Origin: OLB7 sp966250335
GTDB lineage: Bacteria > Bacteroidota > Ignavibacteria > OLB7
Direction: 5' to 3'
NCBI GenBank assembly: GCA_966250335.1
Contig: CBINGZ010000004.1
Coordinates: 145,963 to 209,962, forward strand
DNA: 64,000 bases
Of this stretch, positions 28,801-36,006 are shown piece by piece. Position numbers and translations under genes: made by a program. Under the pieces are notes generated by a model. It was not told the DNA's origin and searched no databases. It saw only the letters and a list, made by a program, of their open reading frames with translations. Numbering within the stretch: position 1 is the stretch's first letter; each line of letters begins with the position of its first letter.

Positions 28801-29889
28801 GAACGGGAGCAGAAGCGATTGTATCATGCTCCGCAGAACGACGCGCAGTCCGGCAACGCCTATCCGTGGACATACTATCTGCTGGGAGGGAAGAAGGAGC
28901 AGCTGTCGGTCTGGCAGGGGCAGCAGAGAAGTATCGTAACTTGCGGTCGGACCGGCAGGAACGTCTTCATGTATCCGACGGAGTATCTGACATACGGCGT
29001 CACCGGTACGGCGAACATGGTAACGCGACCGGACGGCATCAAGTTGTTCAAGGTGGTCGATCATCTTGGTTCTACACGCATAGCGTACAGCTCCACGGCA
29101 GGAACGAGAGCGTTCGATTATGGCCCGTTCGGAGAGCTGATATCGGCCGGAAGCGAACCGAGGAAGGGATTTATAGATAAGGAAGTAGATCGCGAGAGCA
29201 TGACCGGGAACTTTGGAGTGCGTCAGTATGGTGGAGGGCGCTTCCTGAGTGTCGATGCCTTGTGGGAGAAGTACAGGAGTTCAACGCCGTATCACTACGC
29301 ATTGAACAACCCGGTAAGGTTTATGGACCCGAATGGGGAAAAGGTCGAATATAAGGATCCGGAAGTAGCGAATGAAGTTGACGGAGCAGCTCAGGACGGA
29401 GCTCGAGCTGAACAAAGAATGTACGAAGATGGACTAACCAACGATCTCGTATTCTCATCGGTTATGGGTGATGAAAGAACTGTACAAGTGCGATTTGGAG
29501 AGATGAGGAAATCGCATCATCTATGTGAAGCGGAGCCTAAATATGATAAAGATGGCAACATTGTTGGAGCTATTCTGGTGATATCGGAAGCATTTAGAAA
29601 GCTTATGCCTGGCGATAAAATGGAAGTTATTGCGCATGAATTTAAACATTTGGGACAGTTTTATAGTCCTAAAGGCAAGGAAATGATTGCGCATAATGAG
29701 AAATTACGTAACGCAATCAATACTCCAGATAAGAATTTGCCGATGGAAAAAGAGGCATATGAGTACGGCCGGATGATCCATAGAGCTTATGTCGATTATC
29801 TGAATGGCCCATATGGAAACAATCTCATGACTGAGGGGGCTACACCAATTCAATGGTGGTGGACTCCAACAATCAAACCTCCCAAGTAG
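22837..29889 (+). CDS. Giant Rhs/YD-repeat protein with C-terminal HExxH (metallopeptidase-like) tip
   Basis: 2350 residues from the ATG at 22837, chosen for AGGAG seven bases upstream and for a proper signal peptide ('MRVKSLFHVLASLVLSLANL', ending VKAQ). A GTG at 22822 is less likely. The protein carries many YD-type repeats ('YDRFGRVRYKY', 'YDNLGNLRF', 'YDDVGNRLTSG', 'YNANGSTTD') and the Rhs hallmark 'FLSVDALWEKY...YHYALNNPVRFMDPNGE'. After that boundary (~29335) GC content drops sharply and a ~185 residue tip begins. The tip has HEFKH at 29635-29649 and a Glu in 'MEKEAYEYG' about 35 residues on, a zincin-like arrangement. Rhs shells encapsulate such tips. No T9SS sorting domain is present. 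The export route beyond the inner membrane is unclear. Confidence 0.9.
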   Translation: MRVKSLFHVLASLVLSLANLPAVKAQFAPDAFETQKHSDLYDERGFQRNSVLSVDGSLMVAEANGNVSYRYPISSHPVSGHPVTVSLNYCGAVAFTTFKDYYRGPLDPGDPLPDEEWSVKGGGQRWGKFHQNRPAWILGVNGFAVQVLGTTTQFHMDPTKLTDPDFEERTEFDDEDFVWVADGYDFSNRMKNLGVEENVGGIDKHEFVDVIRLLREDGSILTLVNAKRSDTLTPQAWNDSMYTGYYVPHEANNNGFALVDYAPGGMPAFIEDFESNYANPRRVRYYPGNGLEFVFYEYVIPYGTDEYRETLQTYGGAKAGPTIFYLEEINSSGGRITKFSRSRHDNRTDALDQWRGYDSTKGRALVTQFDGHSISYSNSGLYIEALGRTILVRCDTVSKSGNTGNETDMPLAINGDRGTAADAIARMDRNEPYQYKSYLGYVTEIIDPEGRKTRFDYERYWKQYVGTGFPVASSTATITLGNYRLKEIQEPRARYELEYYASDPNIVGPPVGDTIEIDPTTEDQYAIQSMVKKTEKYQGVTLLTTDEYLFEYAPGNQAFIDKATHTTTDEIAATSTTTTLHFRKHTLPRFLPFMPDPRHTEMYKVVRVAPGDTLTKESSEDSLAPYLRLMSTAIETINGLAKSTVDYTYGLERIRHFGGDSALAEYFGTGIAWKREHFTCPCHGCDSLDSTATEYKRIEEVYLNLPLIDTTYTVIDSSRLNKFKTYENYQALKAGGAITGSWEENIFNPLVFVGDRDTLTRNAPPYFGLVKQMTTADMVREINIGRINTYETAFNPLPPAVPRGMLLRDSLTGGIVNGAQSGLPGSVYTSVYSRGHWLPDITMNANGAIARSFYKYRYAGPDLHHNDSGTQSYRFSGSMLDFANGVTVRDLANREYFTYLYEKPSVSRRYVRRVDPTSLTVTYGILDGYHELTFHGLASAVVDPNGWLSEMEYDYNGRINTARLPFDFPILDTFHTETYSGMVGLPGNGLSVVKWGYDTVYCDNDCDVIGYASAAPIVWRYEPRILFAENPAISTPDCYGNYSVTQKKGGPSPQRACNTPLPYTRRESTVGELLFDIAPADTFSILSVDSAHVRLYVASISDTCVHVEFTKPEWGLSKTLVLNCPIGSGGSQTFLDKQEREYFRLDLTDWRDSILARAGSATPALKLTFAVTTIGGAVSFATGMDAEDTRTRLMLKGSFEHDVRLVDYTVRYEYDDEALTSTVLAKVDDSLHSSNNLNWATIGSNRRETKSRFSFGANYRVQSGRTWIGKPSSPVRIDSVTSDYTGAGAKRKITDQEGDTIVTRYDALGRAIEVLNADGTTSAVSYSYGTPASLGVSDQEFPCNFVAVTISRREDSVLFVKYTDAFGRVRREVADSGGLHLVTRYEFDYLDRLRLAVNPNGDTTQYWYDRFGRVRYKYQPDMGTTSFAYDNLGNLRFTQSQEQADKKRMTFNQYDDLNRLVLIGEMIHPDGSETDTTIHYGIAPTGDDGKEQDAQHQPFPPVMGKRGALIMSGGSDTLDLNRYTDIADPKKLNTGLTWPVPTANQTLWMTSASSLPAMRPDTSVKIVGCSIGPSALLSDTTTAIPPLLVSPVWPTHFYDPRKGPGASLTTFEHLALYPHFPRIAIYYDSLPAREGTIWKNFPPYYKWDSIAPKGRIRNMKGREVAVAYREHGGEPYHYVVLSYDERGRVEALLRYTENLGFDAVYYSYNSANMTTAVRVADPFRQYTSFYGYDWNGRVDSIWTKLETPFSGLLVNLAPSMRADSLKRPSMPARPGQADIVYRYNKVGAVDTMRYPGPSITVLYTYNDRKWLTGVTAGMPSPTLLFQEQLMYEATGQIIRQRSRSSVNPTWLDQNYGYDPVQRLEWWKRSTATDTTFYTYDDVGNRLTSGNPVAAWDNYAYYGAGLGPNRLYWVHHTEPATVAKRTYQTYNANGSTTDRARWNWTPPLPTQIDEDHMSYSYRELTWRYLSGSPYVNSHYDWRYRYNARGEREQKRLYHAPQNDAQSGNAYPWTYYLLGGKKEQLSVWQGQQRSIVTCGRTGRNVFMYPTEYLTYGVTGTANMVTRPDGIKLFKVVDHLGSTRIAYSSTAGTRAFDYGPFGELISAGSEPRKGFIDKEVDRESMTGNFGVRQYGGGRFLSVDALWEKYRSSTPYHYALNNPVRFMDPNGEKVEYKDPEVANEVDGAAQDGARAEQRMYEDGLTNDLVFSSVMGDERTVQVRFGEMRKSHHLCEAEPKYDKDGNIVGAILVISEAFRKLMPGDKMEVIAHEFKHLGQFYSPKGKEMIAHNEKLRNAINTPDKNLPMEKEAYEYGRMIHRAYVDYLNGPYGNNLMTEGATPIQWWWTPTIKPPK

Positions 29890-29922
29890 GAGAATGTACA
29901 ACCGTAACACAAGAGTGCTTTC

Positions 29923-30657
29923 ATGATGATGCTGAAGTTAACTATAGCCCTGATTTTCGTAATGCTTGGTGGGGCAGTAGCTCAGACAACTGCTCGGTTC
30001 TACACAGATGCCGAGCTCGATAGCATTGCGACCAAGGTTGTCTTAATATATGATGGCAATTTCCAGCTTCGTCGCTTCCATGACGAATACAGCACTGCTT
30101 CGTTTGAGAAGGAGCAGGAGGCTTATAGCGCCTGGCGGACACTGCGTCGCGACCATGATGATATCGGCATTGCGCATTATAATAAGTACAACGCGTGGGA
30201 TTCGATATTTCAGATTATCCGATGCATTCCACTCAGTTCGCTTCATAGTGGCGAATATATTGTAGCCGCGGGATACGATGGGACCTTGTACTACCTGCGT
30301 GGATTCGATACGAACGACTTCGCGAGCCTCCTCCGCTACAAGATCGGGGAAATAAAAAGTGAAGCAAAGGCTTTGAGTGTGGCAAAATTATACGTATCGA
30401 CAATACCTTATGATAGTAATAACGGTGTCGATGTAGTGGATTCGTCCAACATCTCTCAGTTTTTATCCATGTATCCCTATCTTGCGCCGCCGGCGATTTC
30501 AGAGTTTCGTGAAACGTATACAGTCCGCCTTTTTACTATAGACCCCGAGTACAAACATATTGTGCTGCATAATGTCACGCTCAGCCAAACGTCCGATCGG
30601 AGATCACCCACACAGGTCGAATATCAATCTATCCTTATGAATGATGGGTACAGGTGA
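29923..30657 (+). CDS. Exported protein, candidate immunity partner of the Rhs tip
   Basis: 244 residues with a signal peptide (about 1-21, ending GGAVAQ). It starts 33 bp after the Rhs stop, has the same low GC as the Rhs tip, and shows no family I recognise. Visible segments include 'FYTDAELDSIATKVVLIYDG' and 'GEYIVAAGYDGTLYYL'. A periplasmic protein immediately downstream of a polymorphic toxin tip is the usual place for immunity. That function is inferred from position only. It may equally be an accessory protein. It has no T9SS sorting domain. Confidence 0.55.
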   Translation: MMMLKLTIALIFVMLGGAVAQTTARFYTDAELDSIATKVVLIYDGNFQLRRFHDEYSTASFEKEQEAYSAWRTLRRDHDDIGIAHYNKYNAWDSIFQIIRCIPLSSLHSGEYIVAAGYDGTLYYLRGFDTNDFASLLRYKIGEIKSEAKALSVAKLYVSTIPYDSNNGVDVVDSSNISQFLSMYPYLAPPAISEFRETYTVRLFTIDPEYKHIVLHNVTLSQTSDRRSPTQVEYQSILMNDGYR

Positions 30658-30681
30658 TCCTCCCTTCAAAGGTGCTAAAAC

Positions 30682-31011
30682 ATGGATGCATTCGGACTGG
30701 AAGAACAGATCACTCATAACAAGGTGGCCTACATATGTAAGCGCAATTTCGATCCCGCATTGGGGCGACTAACTCTTTTTGTGACTCATGATCCGAACTG
30801 GAGTAATGATGGAGATAGGTTGATTATATTTAATCATGTTGTCGACTATGCTGAAGAAGTTGACTCCGATGAGGATGATGGGCCGTATATAGAATCGGTA
30901 ATTGCTGCTGAGTCCTCTTTGGTTGAAGGAGTATACCATTTTTTAATTGAAACCGAGGAGCGTGAAATACGATTTACAAGTACTTCATATCCTGAGATTT
31001 TCGAATCATGA
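30682..31011 (+). CDS. Small acidic cytoplasmic-type protein, possible immunity protein
   Basis: 109 residues, no signal peptide, strongly acidic ('YAEEVDSDEDDGPYIESV'). It starts 24 bp after the preceding gene and has the same low GC. Size, acidity and location behind an Rhs tip gene fit small immunity proteins, but no family is recognised. If the Rhs tip acts in the cytoplasm this would be the better candidate than the exported 244-residue protein. Confidence 0.5.
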   Translation: MDAFGLEEQITHNKVAYICKRNFDPALGRLTLFVTHDPNWSNDGDRLIIFNHVVDYAEEVDSDEDDGPYIESVIAAESSLVEGVYHFLIETEEREIRFTSTSYPEIFES

Positions 31012-31224
31012 GGACTTCCGTGCGCACCGAGCACAACACGCCAGAACCATGAGTACGCTCAAAGTAATGGCAATCCTTTTGTTCTCTATAATGGGTCTCT
31101 CCGCGAATCCTCGAATAAGAAGTCTCCTAATGCACTTGTCTTGCACAAATGGATATGGATTGGACTGCCTCCGATGTTGGGAATACCTGTCGAGTCACTG
31201 AGCCGCCGGGAGTGCACCCCGATC
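31012..31224 (+). other. Spacer with possible orphan Rhs-tip remnant
   Basis: After the TGA at 31009-31011, a frame without a start codon reads 'QNHEYAQSNGNPFVLYNGSL' at about 31042-31101 and continues open to near mfd. It looks like a broken C-terminal piece of a secreted toxin or Rhs tip, with the same low GC. No ribosome binding site or start precedes it. Displaced tip fragments behind Rhs genes are a known pattern, but this piece is too short to assign. Confidence 0.25.
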
Positions 31225-34200
31225 CTATCCCGCCGCCGTCTCCTTCGCCCCCTCCATCATATCGTCCCGGAACGTCGCCAGAGCGCGCTCCGCCTCGTCG
31301 ACCGAGGTGATCTTCCCGAAGAGGATCGAGAGGGCCTTTCCCTTCGTCTCCAGGCGGGCGAACCGCTGGCGGCTGATGGCGTACATCACCGGCTGGAACC
31401 ACTTTCCGTAATATCTGCTGTCGCTGTCGGAGGGGAGTTCAAGGCGCATCGTCTCATCCTTCATGATGAGCTTGTTCGCGCCGATCGGCATCGCCGCCAG
31501 CCGCAGACGGAGCGCGGTCATCAGGTTCTCCGTCTCAGGCGGAGCCTGGCCGAAGCGATCCTTCAGTTCGGAGAAGACCTTCTGCAGCGTGGTGTGGTCG
31601 GCGGCGCTGTAGAGGCGGAGGTAAATATCGTAACGCTCCGCATCATCCTTTATGAAGCTCTTCGGGATAAGGGCGTCGCCGTCGGTCTCGATCGTGATAT
31701 CCTCGTTGACGGGGAGATCGAATCGCCGTTCCTCCTCGGCCAGTTCCTCGCGGAAGAGATCGCGGAACTCCTCCCGCTTCAGTTCCTCCACCGCCTCGTC
31801 CACGATCTTCTGGTAGAGATCGAACCCGACCTCGTCGATAAAGCCCGACTGTTCGGCTCCGAGCAGATTACCGGCGCCACGGATCTCCAGGTCGCGCATC
31901 GCCAGCTTCAGTCCGGAGCCGAGCTCGGAGAGTTCGGAGATCGCCTGAAGCCGCTTCAGCGCAAGGCGGGAGAGGGAGGCGGGAGGGGGGACGATCATGT
32001 AGCAGTAGGCCTGGATGTTCGACCTTCCCACACGTCCGCGGAGCTGGTAGAGCTCGGCCAGGCCGAACTTGTCGGCCCGGTTGATGAAGATCGTGTTGAC
32101 CGACGGTATATCGAGTCCCGATTCGACGATCTTGGTCGTCACCAGAACGTTGTACTCCTTTTCGATGAAGCGCATCATCGTGGTCTCGAGCTGCTCGGCC
32201 GGCATCTCGCCGTGGGCGACGATCGGGCGCGCGCCGGGGACCAGATCGGCGATCTTCGCCGCCAGATCCTCGATGTCGCCGATCTTCCAGTGGACCACGA
32301 AGACCTGTCCCCCCCGCTTCAGTTCGCGCCCCACGGCGTCGGCGATCGCCTCCTCGTCCCAGCGCATCAGCTCGGTCATGATCGGGAGACGGTTGCGCGG
32401 CGGGGTCTCGATCAGGCTCAGGTCGCGCGCCCCCATCAGCGAGAAGTTGAGCGTGCGGGGGATCGGGGTCGCCGTGAGCGTCAATGTGTCGACGTTCGCG
32501 CGGTACTGGCGGAGCTTCTCCTTGGCGGTCACGCCGAACCTCTGCTCCTCGTCGATGATCAGCAGCCCCAGATCCTTGAAGGCGACATCCTTCGAGAGTA
32601 TCCGATGGGTGCCGATCAGGATATCGACCATCCCTCTCTTCAATCCCTCCAGCGTCTCCTTCTGCTGGTTCTTGCTCCGGAAGCGGGACATCAGGCCGAC
32701 GTTGACGGCGTAGCGCGAAAGTCTGTCGCGGAAGGTGTTGAAATGCTGCTGGGCCAGCACCGTGGTGGGGGCGAGCACCGCCACCTGCTTCCCCCCCTGC
32801 ACCGCCTTGAACGCCGCGCGGACCGCAACCTCCGTCTTGCCGAACCCGACGTCGCCGCAGACGAGTCGATCCATCGGAGTAGGAGATTCCATATCCTGCT
32901 TGACGGCGAATGTCGCGGCGGCCTGGTCCGGGGTGTCCTCATAGAGGAACGATGCTTCCAGCTCCCGCTGCCATGCGGTATCCTCCGGGAACCGGAAGCC
33001 GGGCTGCGATTTACGAAGAGCATAGAGGCGTATCAGTTCGCGAGCTATATCCTTCACCCGCCGTTTGGCGCGCGCCTTCGCCCGCTCCCACTCCTCGGTT
33101 CCCAGGCGGCTCAGCTTTGGCTGCGCCCCTTCCTTGGAGGAATATTTCTGAAGACGATTGATATAGTTGAGATTGACGAAGAGGATATCCCCCGACGCAT
33201 ACTCCAGCTTGACCGCCTCCCCCTGTCGTCCCGCCGCGGTGATCGAGGCGAGGCCGATGAATCTGCCGATCCCCTTGTCGACATGGACCACATAGTCCCC
33301 CGGCCTCAACTGTTTCAGCTCGCGGAGGGTGAACCCCTTGAACTGCTTCCGGCGACGGGTCCGGGCGCGGGCGCGCTGGCGGCTGAACACCTCGTGTTCG
33401 GTGAGGACCGCCAGCCGCAGAGCGCCGACGGTGAAGCCGCGTGAGAGGGTCTCCGTGATGTAGTGGAGTTCGGTCGTGGAGAAGTCGTACGGCTCCCCGG
33501 CATCGGCGGCGCGATCGCATTCCCCCTCCAGAAGATCGCCGAGCCGTCTCCGTGCGTCGTCGCCGTCGGCCAGGAGGTAGATGTTGTAGCCTTCTCCCCG
33601 CAGCGTGCCGATCGTCTTGCAGAGTTCCTTGAGGGATGACGAGACGGCTGGCTGAGCGTGGGCTCCGGCATCGATCGGAGTCGCGTCGCTCGGCGGGAGC
33701 TGCGAGTGGAGCAGGAGGCGCTGACGCGCGATCCGTTCCTGCATCTCCGGGTGGCCGGCGTCCTCCAGCAGTCCGTAGATCCGCTCCGGTTCCTCAAGGA
33801 AGACGATGGCTCGTTCACCGATATGATCGAGGAGGGTGGCGCTGAGCTGTTCGCTCTCCTCGCTGTGGAAGAGCTTCGTCATCAGTCCGATCTTTCCCAG
33901 ATCCTTGATGGAGCGCTGTGAGAGTGGATCGAACTCGCGGATGGAATCGATCTCGTCGCCGAAGAACTCCACGCGGACCGGGTTGTCGGTGCCGACCGGG
34001 AAGATGTCGATGATGCCGCCGCGGACCGCGTACTCGCCGACCGACTGAACGATGTCGGCGCGCTCGAAGCCTCCCAGTGCGAGCTTTCTGCCCAGGTCCT
34101 CGAACCCCGCCCTGTCCCCCGTCTGCAGCTCGAGGATGTTGCGGCTGATGTTCGCCGCGGTCGGCACCCGTTCGGCCAGGGTCTCCACGTCGGTCACGAT

Positions 34201-34548
34201 CACGCGGTGCGGGTCGTCGCTGATCGACTTCAGCGTGTCGGTCAGCGATATGACCTCGGCGTCCAGCGTGTCGCTGACCGTCGCCGCCGTGTGGTGTTCC
34301 TCCTGGTAGAGAAGGACATGCTCGCTGCCGAGAAGGGTGATCAGATCGGCATAGGCCGCATCGGCGTCGGCGCGATCCTCGAAGGCCATGACGAGGGGAT
34401 CCCCCGTGCGCTGATAGAGGAGCGAGACGATGACCGAACGGAGCGAGCCGGCCGCCGCTCTGAGATGCGTGTGCCGGTTCGTCCTGACCGAATCGAGAAT
34501 GGACGCGAAGAGGGGGCTTGAACCGACCTTGTCGAGAATTCGCCGCAT
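31225..34548 (-). CDS. mfd: Transcription-repair coupling factor Mfd
   Basis: 1107 residues from the ATG at 34548 ('MRRILDKVGSSPLF'). The open frame reaches 34707, but those extra 53 residues are Arg/Pro/His-rich and unlike Mfd. Domains in order: UvrB-like N-terminal homology region, then the CarD-like RNA polymerase interaction domain ('PGDYVVHVDKGIGRF', 'LEYASGDILFVNLNYI'), then superfamily 2 translocase motifs (GDVGFGKTE near 565-573, TTVLAQQHF, IDEEQRFGV near 664, TATPIPRTL), and a C-terminal TRCF domain. Mfd pushes stalled RNA polymerase off lesions and recruits UvrA. The last ~220 codons include the source of the remnant at 21446-21614. No hairpin follows the stop, unlike at the remnant. 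Confidence 0.97.
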   Translation of the reverse strand: MRRILDKVGSSPLFASILDSVRTNRHTHLRAAAGSLRSVIVSLLYQRTGDPLVMAFEDRADADAAYADLITLLGSEHVLLYQEEHHTAATVSDTLDAEVISLTDTLKSISDDPHRVIVTDVETLAERVPTAANISRNILELQTGDRAGFEDLGRKLALGGFERADIVQSVGEYAVRGGIIDIFPVGTDNPVRVEFFGDEIDSIREFDPLSQRSIKDLGKIGLMTKLFHSEESEQLSATLLDHIGERAIVFLEEPERIYGLLEDAGHPEMQERIARQRLLLHSQLPPSDATPIDAGAHAQPAVSSSLKELCKTIGTLRGEGYNIYLLADGDDARRRLGDLLEGECDRAADAGEPYDFSTTELHYITETLSRGFTVGALRLAVLTEHEVFSRQRARARTRRRKQFKGFTLRELKQLRPGDYVVHVDKGIGRFIGLASITAAGRQGEAVKLEYASGDILFVNLNYINRLQKYSSKEGAQPKLSRLGTEEWERAKARAKRRVKDIARELIRLYALRKSQPGFRFPEDTAWQRELEASFLYEDTPDQAAATFAVKQDMESPTPMDRLVCGDVGFGKTEVAVRAAFKAVQGGKQVAVLAPTTVLAQQHFNTFRDRLSRYAVNVGLMSRFRSKNQQKETLEGLKRGMVDILIGTHRILSKDVAFKDLGLLIIDEEQRFGVTAKEKLRQYRANVDTLTLTATPIPRTLNFSLMGARDLSLIETPPRNRLPIMTELMRWDEEAIADAVGRELKRGGQVFVVHWKIGDIEDLAAKIADLVPGARPIVAHGEMPAEQLETTMMRFIEKEYNVLVTTKIVESGLDIPSVNTIFINRADKFGLAELYQLRGRVGRSNIQAYCYMIVPPPASLSRLALKRLQAISELSELGSGLKLAMRDLEIRGAGNLLGAEQSGFIDEVGFDLYQKIVDEAVEELKREEFRDLFREELAEEERRFDLPVNEDITIETDGDALIPKSFIKDDAERYDIYLRLYSAADHTTLQKVFSELKDRFGQAPPETENLMTALRLRLAAMPIGANKLIMKDETMRLELPSDSDSRYYGKWFQPVMYAISRQRFARLETKGKALSILFGKITSVDEAERALATFRDDMMEGAKETAAG

Positions 34549-34743
34549 GAGGGATAAATATCTTGGAACGATGATGCATGTCGCGTCGGGGCCGTGCCGG
34601 TGTTCTCCCTGCCCGAGGCATTTCCCGGAACGCGACCAGCCGGCAGGACCGCGCGGCGGAACCTGTCGGCAGGGAGTCGAACGTAGCGATTTTCCGTGAG
34701 GCGGCAATCGGAGCGTCGATCGGAATCGACACCGGATCGACGC

Positions 34744-36006
34744 CTACGCGAATGTGCCGGGGATTCCGCTCCGGATCGGCTTCGTCCTGACAGGCTCGCC
34801 GTTGGTCGCGGCAAGGCCGGGAGGGGAGGCCAGTTCTATCCAGAAACAGCTTCCCTCCCCGGGCGTCGAGTCGACGCCGACGGTTCCTCCCATCCGCTCC
34901 ACCCCTTTTCTTGCCAGCGCCAGCCCTATGCCGTTGCCGGGGAAATCCCCCACGCCGTGCAGCCGCTGAAAGACGCCGAAGATCTTGCCGAAATACTGGT
35001 TCGGAATGCCGATCCCGTTATCTCTGACACAGATACGAATGGTCCCCTCCCCGGTCTCCTCCTGATAGATCCGGATGCGGGGAGCCTCTCCGGGGTTCAC
35101 GAACTTCAGGGCGTTGGAGAGGATGTTGGTCAGCGCCTGGCTCAGCGCCGACTGATGCGCCCATACCTCGCTGAACGGTCTGATCACCTCCACCTCCCCG
35201 TTGCGCTCGGAGATCTCTCCATCCAGATACTGGAGCACGCTGTCGATCTGCGCCTCGGTGTCGACGGCGGAGCAGGTCAGTTCCTCCTGGCTGAGTCTTC
35301 CGTAGGCGAGCAGATCGAGGATCATGAAGTCCATTCGTTCGGCGGCGCCGGCCACGCGGTTGGCGTAGTCCTTCCCTTCGTCGTCGAACGCGGTTGCGTA
35401 ATCTTCGAGGATGATCGTCGTGAGCCCCTGGATGGTCCGCAGGGGAGCGCGCAGGTCATGAGCGATGCTGTAGCAGAAACTTTCGAGGAACTGTATCGTC
35501 TCACGAAGCTGCGCCGTCCTCTCATCGACTTTCTCCTCAAGCTCCTCGGCGTAGGAGTCGAGCCGTTCGAGCAGATCGCGGACCTGGTACTGGCGTCTGC
35601 GCGCGCGGAGCGCCACCTGTACGGCGCTGATAAGGGTGACGCTTCGGAGGGGACGTTCCAGCAGTGTGACGTTGCCGGCGGGGCCGAGAAGATCGAGTGT
35701 CCAGAGGGTGACCTTGGTCGTTGCCCCGCCGCCGGTGATGACGATGATCGGGACATCGGACCAGGCGTCCTGGCAGGCAAGGCGTTCCACGAGGATCTTG
35801 ATATCGGGGGAGGCGAGTGACTCCTCGGCCAGGATCACCGCGCCGGTCTCGGAGCCCACACAGCGGGCGAGGCACGCCAGATTGGGACATATCGAAGCAT
35901 GAAGTTTTGCCTGTTCCAGCACCGAGACCGCATGGGGGGCGTCTCTGCCGGTGGGGGCCAGCACAAGGATCGTTTCGCCCTGTGCCCGGGGGCTATCTGG
36001 TTCCAT
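34744..36006 (-). CDS. Histidine kinase with pseudo-receiver domain, KaiC partner
   Basis: 420 residues. The N-terminal ~125 residues read as a receiver fold, but the phosphoacceptor position is 'AVILAEES' with no Asp, so it is probably a pseudo-receiver. A coiled coil (about 138-172) leads to a HisKA domain with H183 in 'HDLRAPLR'. The HATPase follows, with an N box around 294-298, 'DNGIGI' (329-334) and 'GNGIGLA' (357-363). There is no transmembrane segment, so it is a soluble kinase. Its start overlaps the KaiC-like gene by 14 bp. KaiC-like ATPases paired with such kinases are widespread outside cyanobacteria. It probably transmits KaiC state or light/redox/energy input to an unlinked response regulator. 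Confidence 0.88.
   Translation of the reverse strand: MEPDSPRAQGETILVLAPTGRDAPHAVSVLEQAKLHASICPNLACLARCVGSETGAVILAEESLASPDIKILVERLACQDAWSDVPIIVITGGGATTKVTLWTLDLLGPAGNVTLLERPLRSVTLISAVQVALRARRRQYQVRDLLERLDSYAEELEEKVDERTAQLRETIQFLESFCYSIAHDLRAPLRTIQGLTTIILEDYATAFDDEGKDYANRVAGAAERMDFMILDLLAYGRLSQEELTCSAVDTEAQIDSVLQYLDGEISERNGEVEVIRPFSEVWAHQSALSQALTNILSNALKFVNPGEAPRIRIYQEETGEGTIRICVRDNGIGIPNQYFGKIFGVFQRLHGVGDFPGNGIGLALARKGVERMGGTVGVDSTPGEGSCFWIELASPPGLAATNGEPVRTKPIRSGIPGTFA

Noticed and set aside
31141..33444. 767-residue plus-strand frame opposite mfd
   Set aside because: mfd translocase motifs are on the minus strand; this frame is a shadow.
34549..34707. 53-residue N-terminal extension of Mfd
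   Set aside because: Composition unlike Mfd, and a good Mfd start exists at 34548.
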